From the NCBI GenBank assembly GCA_937873445.1, contig CALMWF010000044.1:33069-97068 (forward strand): DNA of 64,000 nt, written 5' to 3'. Numbering within the stretch: the stretch's first letter is position 1; every line of letters starts with the position of its first letter. Of this stretch, positions 59,939-64,000 are shown piece by piece. Below the pieces are notes generated by a model. The model was not told the DNA's origin, ran no database searches, and worked only from the letters and a program-made list of their open reading frames with translations. The stretch comes from an uncultured Alphaproteobacteria bacterium. GTDB lineage: Bacteria; Pseudomonadota; Alphaproteobacteria; Rhizobiales; Aestuariivirgaceae. Made by a program: the position numbers and the translations under genes.

Positions 59939-59954
59939 CCGTGTTAACGGGAAC

Positions 59955-59981
59955 GAAAAGGGCGGATCCTAAGATCCGCCC
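59955..59981 (-). terminator. Intrinsic terminator of ctpA
   Basis: GGGCGGATC and GATCCGCCC arms around a four-base loop, followed on the minus strand by TTTTCG. It isolates ctpA from the deacetylase gene. Confidence 0.85.
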
Positions 59982-60002
59982 CGTTGACCGGTGCAGGCCG
60001 GG

Positions 60003-61478
60003 TTATTGCGGCTGGGCCGGGGTGGCCGGAGCCGGAGCTGGAGTGGGGGCAGGTGCCGGTGTGGCCGGAGCCGGTGCCGGGGTGGCCGGGGCGGCAGGCG
60101 CTTCCGGCTTGGCCTCTGCGGGCTTGGTCTCGGCCGGCTTGGTCTCGGCCGGCTTGGTCTCCGCCGGCTTGGCTTCCGGCGGCTTCACATTGCTCACCAC
60201 CTTCACGCCATGCAGCAGGTCAATGGCAGCCTTCAACTGCACGTCCTTGGTCCGGTCCTCGGGCACATAGGCCGACGAGCCGCCGCCCTCCTGCTTGTCG
60301 GTTTCATTGGTGAGGTGGCCCTTCAGGCCTGCCTCGCCCTCGGTGGTCACATCCTTGCCCTGCAGTTCGGGCGGCAGCGGCTGTTCAATGACGATGTCGG
60401 CGTCAATGCCCTTGGCCTGAATGGAGCGGCCCGAGGGCGTGTAGTAGCGCGCGGTGGTGAGGCGGAGCGCCCCTTCGGTGCCGAGCGGAATGATGGTCTG
60501 CACCGAGCCCTTGCCGAAGCTTCTGGTGCCGATGAGGGTGGCGCGCTTGTGATCCTGCAGCGCACCGGAAACAATTTCCGAAGCCGAGGCCGAGCCGCCG
60601 TTGATCAGCACCACCACCGGCAGGCCGTTGATGGCGTCGCCCTTCTGGGCGTTGAAGCGCTGGCTTTCCTCGGCGTGGCGGCCGCGGGTGGAAACGATTT
60701 CGCCCTGATTGAGGAAGGTGTCGGACACCGAGATGGCCTGATCGAGCAGGCCGCCCGGATCGTTGCGCAGGTCGATGATGTAGCCCTTGGCCTTGTCGCC
60801 CATGGTCTTGGACATTTCGGCAATGGCCTTGTCGAGACCTTCCTGGGTCTGCTCGGTGAAGGAGGAGATGCGGATATAGCCGACATCACCCTGCTCGACG
60901 TTGTATTTCACCGACTGCACGGTGATCTTGGCGCGGGTGAGCTTGACCTCGAAGGGTTCGCGGCCCTCGCGCTGGAGGGTGAGGGTGATGTCGGTGCCGA
61001 CGGCACCGCGCATCTTGTCCACGGCTTCGTTCAGCGTCAGGCCCTGCACCTCGGTGCCGTCAAGCTTGACGATGAGATCATTGGCCATGAGACCGCCCTT
61101 GGCGGCGGGTGTGCCGTCAATGGGGGCCACCACCTTGACCAGACCGTTTTCCATGGTCACTTCAATGCCAAGACCGCCGAACTCGCCCTTGGTCTGGACC
61201 GACATGTCCTCGAAGCTCTTGGCGTTCATGTAGCTCGAATGCGGATCAAGCGAGGTCAGCATGCCATTGATGGCCGCCTCGATCATCTTCTGCTCGTCCG
61301 GCACCTCGACATAATCGGCGCGCACCCGGTCGAGCACATCGCCAAACAGGTTAAGCTGCTTGTAGAGATCGGCATTGGAGGCGGCGGTGGCCGCACCGAG
61401 GGCCTGCCAGGCCACGCTGGCGGCCAATGCGCCGGCCAGAACCAGACCTGCGGAGCGGGCAATTTCTTTCGTCTTCAT
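60003..61478 (-). CDS. ctpA: S41 C-terminal processing peptidase
   Basis: 491 residues: signal/anchor helix (about 10-33), PDZ domain (about 95-180), and S41 protease domain with DLRNDPGGLLDQ, catalytic Ser within GGSASASEI (294-302) and Lys323 in SFGKGSVQ. The C-terminus (about 432-491) is low-complexity, KPAET repeats then Pro/Ala, encoded by a 15-base tandem repeat at 60121-60180. ATG 61478 has AGAGAGG upstream. Overlaps envC by 4 bp. Alphaproteobacterial CtpA trims envelope proteins and affects cell morphology. Confidence 0.95.
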   Translation of the reverse strand: MKTKEIARSAGLVLAGALAASVAWQALGAATAASNADLYKQLNLFGDVLDRVRADYVEVPDEQKMIEAAINGMLTSLDPHSSYMNAKSFEDMSVQTKGEFGGLGIEVTMENGLVKVVAPIDGTPAAKGGLMANDLIVKLDGTEVQGLTLNEAVDKMRGAVGTDITLTLQREGREPFEVKLTRAKITVQSVKYNVEQGDVGYIRISSFTEQTQEGLDKAIAEMSKTMGDKAKGYIIDLRNDPGGLLDQAISVSDTFLNQGEIVSTRGRHAEESQRFNAQKGDAINGLPVVVLINGGSASASEIVSGALQDHKRATLIGTRSFGKGSVQTIIPLGTEGALRLTTARYYTPSGRSIQAKGIDADIVIEQPLPPELQGKDVTTEGEAGLKGHLTNETDKQEGGGSSAYVPEDRTKDVQLKAAIDLLHGVKVVSNVKPPEAKPAETKPAETKPAETKPAEAKPEAPAAPATPAPAPATPAPAPTPAPAPATPAQPQ

Positions 61479-62728
61479 CGATGAGCCTCTCTTCTGCCGT
61501 CGAGCCACCAGGGTGCCGAATTGATGGTGTCGCCGTTTTTTCGCAATTCCACGTATAGGACGGGACGGTTGTCCCGCACCTGATCGCCCAACAAAGTGAC
61601 GGAAGATGGGCCTTTGCCCATCGTTCCCACCGGTTCACCGGCCCGGACGGTCTGGCCAGTGGCGGCGGTCATGGTCTCCAGACCCGCAAGGAGCATGAGA
61701 TAGCCCTCACCGGCATCAAGAATCAAGAGTTGCCCATAGGAGCGGAAGGGACCGGCAAATTCAATGCGCCCATCGGCCGGAACAACCACCTGGGCGCCCT
61801 CGCGGGTGGCAATGGCCATGCCCTTCAGGCTGCCGCCCAGCCCATCCGGCTCACCGAAGCGCTTCAGAATATCGCCCTGCACCGGATAGGCCAGCTTGCC
61901 CTTTGCCTCGGCAAGGTTGAGTTTCGGCCCCAGCAGCAGGGCTTCCTGGCGCTTGCGTTCCTGTTCCAGAGCCAATGCGGCTGCGGTTTTCTCGGCTTCC
62001 GCCTTGGCTCTGGCGGCCGTCAGCTGGTCCAGCAGCTGTTGCAAGGACTGGGCGCGCTGGGCCAGATCGGCAGCCCGGCTGCGCTCGGCGGCCAGCGCCT
62101 GTTCCTGACCCTGGCGTTCCTGCTGCTTGGCGGCAATGAGTTTTGCCACCTCGGCGCGCGCCGCCTGAAGGGTGGTCAGGGTTTCGGCGGCCCTGGCCTT
62201 TTCGGCTGCACTCATCGCGTGAATTTGATCGAGACGCTCAAGGCGCCGGGCCAGTTCGCGGGCTTCGCCGCGCATGTCCGGCACCACGGCGCCAAACAGC
62301 ATGGCCGAACGCAGGGCGTCCAGCACATTGGCCGGCTCCACCACAAGGGCCGGCGGCGGGTTCTGTTCCAGCCGCTGCAGGCCCGCCAGCAGGGCCGCCA
62401 GCCGGTCCTGCTTGGCGGCCAGTTCGGCGCGGATCACCACCGCCTCCCTGGCCATATCCCTGAGCTTGTCCTCGCTCAGGGTCAGCGCCTGCTCCTGTTC
62501 CTGCAGGGTGCGGGCCAGGGCCACCAGTTTCTGCGACAGTTCGTTTTCGGCGCGCACGGTTTCGGCCATGGCGGCGGCCATGTCCTTCTGGCGCTGGGCC
62601 GACTGTTCCATCTGCTCCTTGACCTGGCCCAGTTCCTGACCGGGGCTGGCCGGGGTCTGCGCCCATGCCGCAGTCCCCGCGCAGAGGAGCGCGGCAAGAA
62701 CAGCAAGCGGGCGGGCGGGAAAACTCAT
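61475..62728 (-). CDS. envC: Murein hydrolase activator EnvC
   Basis: 417 residues: signal peptide ending AAWA (about 23), a long coiled coil (about 30-265), and a C-terminal LytM/M23 domain (about 290-405) lacking the zinc-binding HxH, as in EnvC-type activators. Ends with VLYVELRKNGDTINSAPWWL. It activates amidases that split septal peptidoglycan, recruited by FtsEX. Coupled to ctpA. Confidence 0.92.
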   Translation of the reverse strand: MSFPARPLAVLAALLCAGTAAWAQTPASPGQELGQVKEQMEQSAQRQKDMAAAMAETVRAENELSQKLVALARTLQEQEQALTLSEDKLRDMAREAVVIRAELAAKQDRLAALLAGLQRLEQNPPPALVVEPANVLDALRSAMLFGAVVPDMRGEARELARRLERLDQIHAMSAAEKARAAETLTTLQAARAEVAKLIAAKQQERQGQEQALAAERSRAADLAQRAQSLQQLLDQLTAARAKAEAEKTAAALALEQERKRQEALLLGPKLNLAEAKGKLAYPVQGDILKRFGEPDGLGGSLKGMAIATREGAQVVVPADGRIEFAGPFRSYGQLLILDAGEGYLMLLAGLETMTAATGQTVRAGEPVGTMGKGPSSVTLLGDQVRDNRPVLYVELRKNGDTINSAPWWLDGRREAHR

Positions 62729-62782
62729 GTCGGCAAGGCTAGGCAGCGGTGATGATGAAAATGCGGCGGCACCGGCAGTCCG

Positions 62783-63265
62783 TCAGGCCCGGTGATAGGG
62801 ATGATTCACCATAATGGTGATGGCCCGGTAAATTTGTTCCAGCAGCATGATGCGCACCAGCCGGTGCGGCCAGGTCATGGGTCCGAAGGCGAGAATGTGG
62901 CTGGCGCCATCGCGGATTTCGGCGCCATGGCCGTCCGGCCCACCGATGAGGAAGGCCAGGTCCGGCGTGCCGTCATCGGCCAGCCGCTGCATCAGCCGGG
63001 CAAAGGCGTCACTGGTCATGGTGGTGCCGCGCTCATCCAGTGCCACGGTGATGGCGCGCGGCGGCAGGGTGGCAATGAGGCCGCGCGCCTCCTCCTCCAT
63101 GCGGCGGGGGGCGGAAGCGTTCTGCGATTCCGCCAGTTCCACCGTTTTCAGGGTGGAAATTCCCGCCTTGCGGCCGGTGGCCACAATGCGCGCCTCATAA
63201 TCCGAGGCCAGAAGCCGTTCCGGCCCGGATTTGAGACGGCCCACCGCGGCAATCAGCAGGCGCAA
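62783..63265 (-). CDS. rlmH: 23S rRNA (pseudouridine-1915-N3)-methyltransferase
   Basis: 160 residues, SPOUT fold: LDERGTTMTSDAFA, FLIGGPDGHG (SAM knot) and the C-terminal LLEQIYRAITIMVNHPYHR. The start must be TTG 63265, because an in-frame TGA lies two codons upstream. The TTG lies inside the end of a 23-codon mini-ORF that begins over the rsfS stop, so coupling is possible. rsfS-rlmH order is widely conserved. Confidence 0.95.
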   Translation of the reverse strand: MRLLIAAVGRLKSGPERLLASDYEARIVATGRKAGISTLKTVELAESQNASAPRRMEEEARGLIATLPPRAITVALDERGTTMTSDAFARLMQRLADDGTPDLAFLIGGPDGHGAEIRDGASHILAFGPMTWPHRLVRIMLLEQIYRAITIMVNHPYHRA

Positions 63266-63324
63266 GCGTCACCCAAAACGTCAGCCATGCCGTCAGCCAT
63301 GCCGTTAGCCATGACGTCAGCCAT
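63253..63324 (-). CDS. Possible 23-codon coupling ORF between rsfS and rlmH
   Basis: ATG 63324 overlaps the rsfS stop region (CATGGCTGA) and the frame, mostly repeated M-A-D/N-G/V units, ends with TGA 63255-63253, twelve bases into rlmH. It is built from the 12-bp repeat. Whether it is translated is unknown; no separate ribosome site is clear. Confidence 0.3.
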   Translation of the reverse strand: MADVMANGMADGMADVLGDACAC

Positions 63325-63327
63325 GAC
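63280..63327. repeat. Four tandem 12-bp repeats
   Basis: Units GTCAGCCATGCC, GTCAGCCATGCC, GTTAGCCATGAC and GTCAGCCATGAC are contiguous. They fill the rsfS-rlmH junction and include the rsfS stop. Confidence 0.9.
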
Positions 63328-64000
63328 GATGATCGTCGCGTGGGGCATGTTCCGACCACAGCTTCTCCAGATTGTAGAAGCTGCGCACTTCCGGGCGGAA
63401 AAGATGGACCACCGCATCACCGGCATCAACCAGCACCCAGTCGGCCTGGGGCAGGCCCTCGACGCGCAGATCGCGGCTGCCCGCGGCCTTCAGCTTTTCC
63501 ACCAGCTGCTCGGCAATGGCGGCGACATGGCGGTTGGAGCGGCCATTGGCCACCACCATCCAGTCGGCGATGGTGGATTTGCCGGTGAGGTCGATGGTGA
63601 TTGTGGCTTCGGCCTTGGCGTCTTCCAGTGCCGGCATGATGACGGCAAGCAGGCCGGTCAGAACGGGCTTGGGCGCTGGCGCGACGGCGGCCACCGGGAT
63701 TGCCACGGGGCGGGCGGCTTTCTTCGTGGCGGGCTTGCGCGGGGCGGGTTTTTTCACCGGCTTCCGGGCAAGGGTTGCTTTCTTCGTGGCGGGCTTGCGC
63801 GCCGCCGGTTTCGCCATGGCCTTCTTCGGCGCCGGGCGGACAGCGGTCTTTCTGGCCACGGTCTTTTTCGCTGGCGACTTTTTCGCGGTGCTCTTTTTTG
63901 CCACCGGTTTTTTCACGGCGGCCTTTTTCACGGCCGGGCGCCTGGCGGCGGGCTTCCTGGCGGCCGTCTTCTTCACCGGCTTACGGGCCGGGGCTTTCTT
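63317..64000 (-). CDS. rsfS: Ribosome silencing factor RsfS with long Lys/Ala/Pro-rich N-terminal tail (start outside window)
   Basis: 227 residues visible and open to the window edge. The last about 114 residues are RsfS: ATITIDLTGKSTIADWMVVANG, given in parts as DLTGKSTIADWMV, GRSNRHVAAIAEQL and GDAVVHLFRPEVRSFYNLEKLW. RsfS binds L14 of the 50S subunit and blocks subunit joining. Ahead of it at least 113 residues are Lys/Ala/Arg/Pro-rich with KKP, RKPATKKA repeats, histone-H1-like and similar in style to the LeuC tail. A GTG at 63976 is in frame but the same composition continues upstream, so the true start is beyond 64000. Confidence 0.93.
   Translation of the reverse strand, partial: KKAPARKPVKKTAARKPAARRPAVKKAAVKKPVAKKSTAKKSPAKKTVARKTAVRPAPKKAMAKPAARKPATKKATLARKPVKKPAPRKPATKKAARPVAIPVAAVAPAPKPVLTGLLAVIMPALEDAKAEATITIDLTGKSTIADWMVVANGRSNRHVAAIAEQLVEKLKAAGSRDLRVEGLPQADWVLVDAGDAVVHLFRPEVRSFYNLEKLWSEHAPRDDHRHG

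Overview
The window is chromosomal DNA of a GC-rich alphaproteobacterium, most likely Hyphomicrobiales (Rhizobiales) or a close relative. The basis is gene order and families, not a database search: argH-lptM-lysA-TIGR02302, ffh-rpsP-rimM-trmD-rplS followed by leuC, dapF-mtaB-ftsY-yciB, ccmABCDG, atpHAGDC and rsfS-rlmH-envC-ctpA-(polysaccharide deacetylase)-rppH are typical alphaproteobacterial blocks, and DUF2794 and DUF1127 proteins are common in that class. Coding density is high and many neighbours overlap by 1-8 bases. I see no rRNA, tRNA, CRISPR array, insertion sequence or prophage.

Layout. 1-5062: lysine/arginine synthesis (argH, lptM-like lipoprotein, lysA, TIGR02302 protein cut by the window edge) with a divergent thioredoxin-like gene. 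5130-13064, minus strand: ABC exporter pair, corrinoid adenosyltransferase, LysE-type exporter, rhomboid, then etfB-etfA-hbd. 13145-15864: esterase, thpR, pterin dehydratase, Bax-inhibitor-type membrane protein, DUF2794. 15865-16411: an intergenic stretch with a candidate structured RNA, four tandem terminator hairpins and an RpoH-type promoter ahead of htpG. 18360-21191: mcl2-mch (ethylmalonyl-CoA pathway) and an AEC transporter. 21200-26004: four tandem palindromes, leuD, argC, a tiny secreted-peptide gene, leuC with a histone-H1-like N-terminal tail, and a methyltransferase. 26069-35781: ribosome/SRP operon, AraC regulator, dapF-mtaB-ftsY-yciB, MarR regulator. 35872-38626: cytochrome c maturation. 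38741-42950: PHB genes (phaB, phaA, phaR) with an LtrA-family gene inserted. 43019-47574: PAS/GGDEF-like/EAL protein, fhs, DUF1127. 47710-50443: a small phospholipid-synthesis cluster resembling ynbAB plus plsC. 50686-55571: ATP synthase F1 operon. 55726-64000: DEAD-box helicase, HAD phosphatase, rppH, and the envelope/cell-separation block ending in rsfS, whose start lies beyond the window.

Physiology. etfAB, hbd, phaA, phaB, phaR, mcl2 and mch point to an aerobe that stores polyhydroxybutyrate and assimilates C2/C4 units through the ethylmalonyl-CoA pathway. fhs adds a formate-to-folate C1 entry, and ccm plus F1-ATPase indicate cytochrome c respiration.

Most of the window is ordinary core genome. 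The least explained items are: (1) lysine/alanine-rich tails on two unrelated proteins, LeuC and RsfS; (2) a 47-codon gene for a secreted two-cysteine micropeptide with its own terminator; (3) the structured RNA and terminator array before htpG; (4) a 12-bp repeat that forms a mini-ORF bridging rsfS and rlmH; (5) the tandem palindrome array after leuD.
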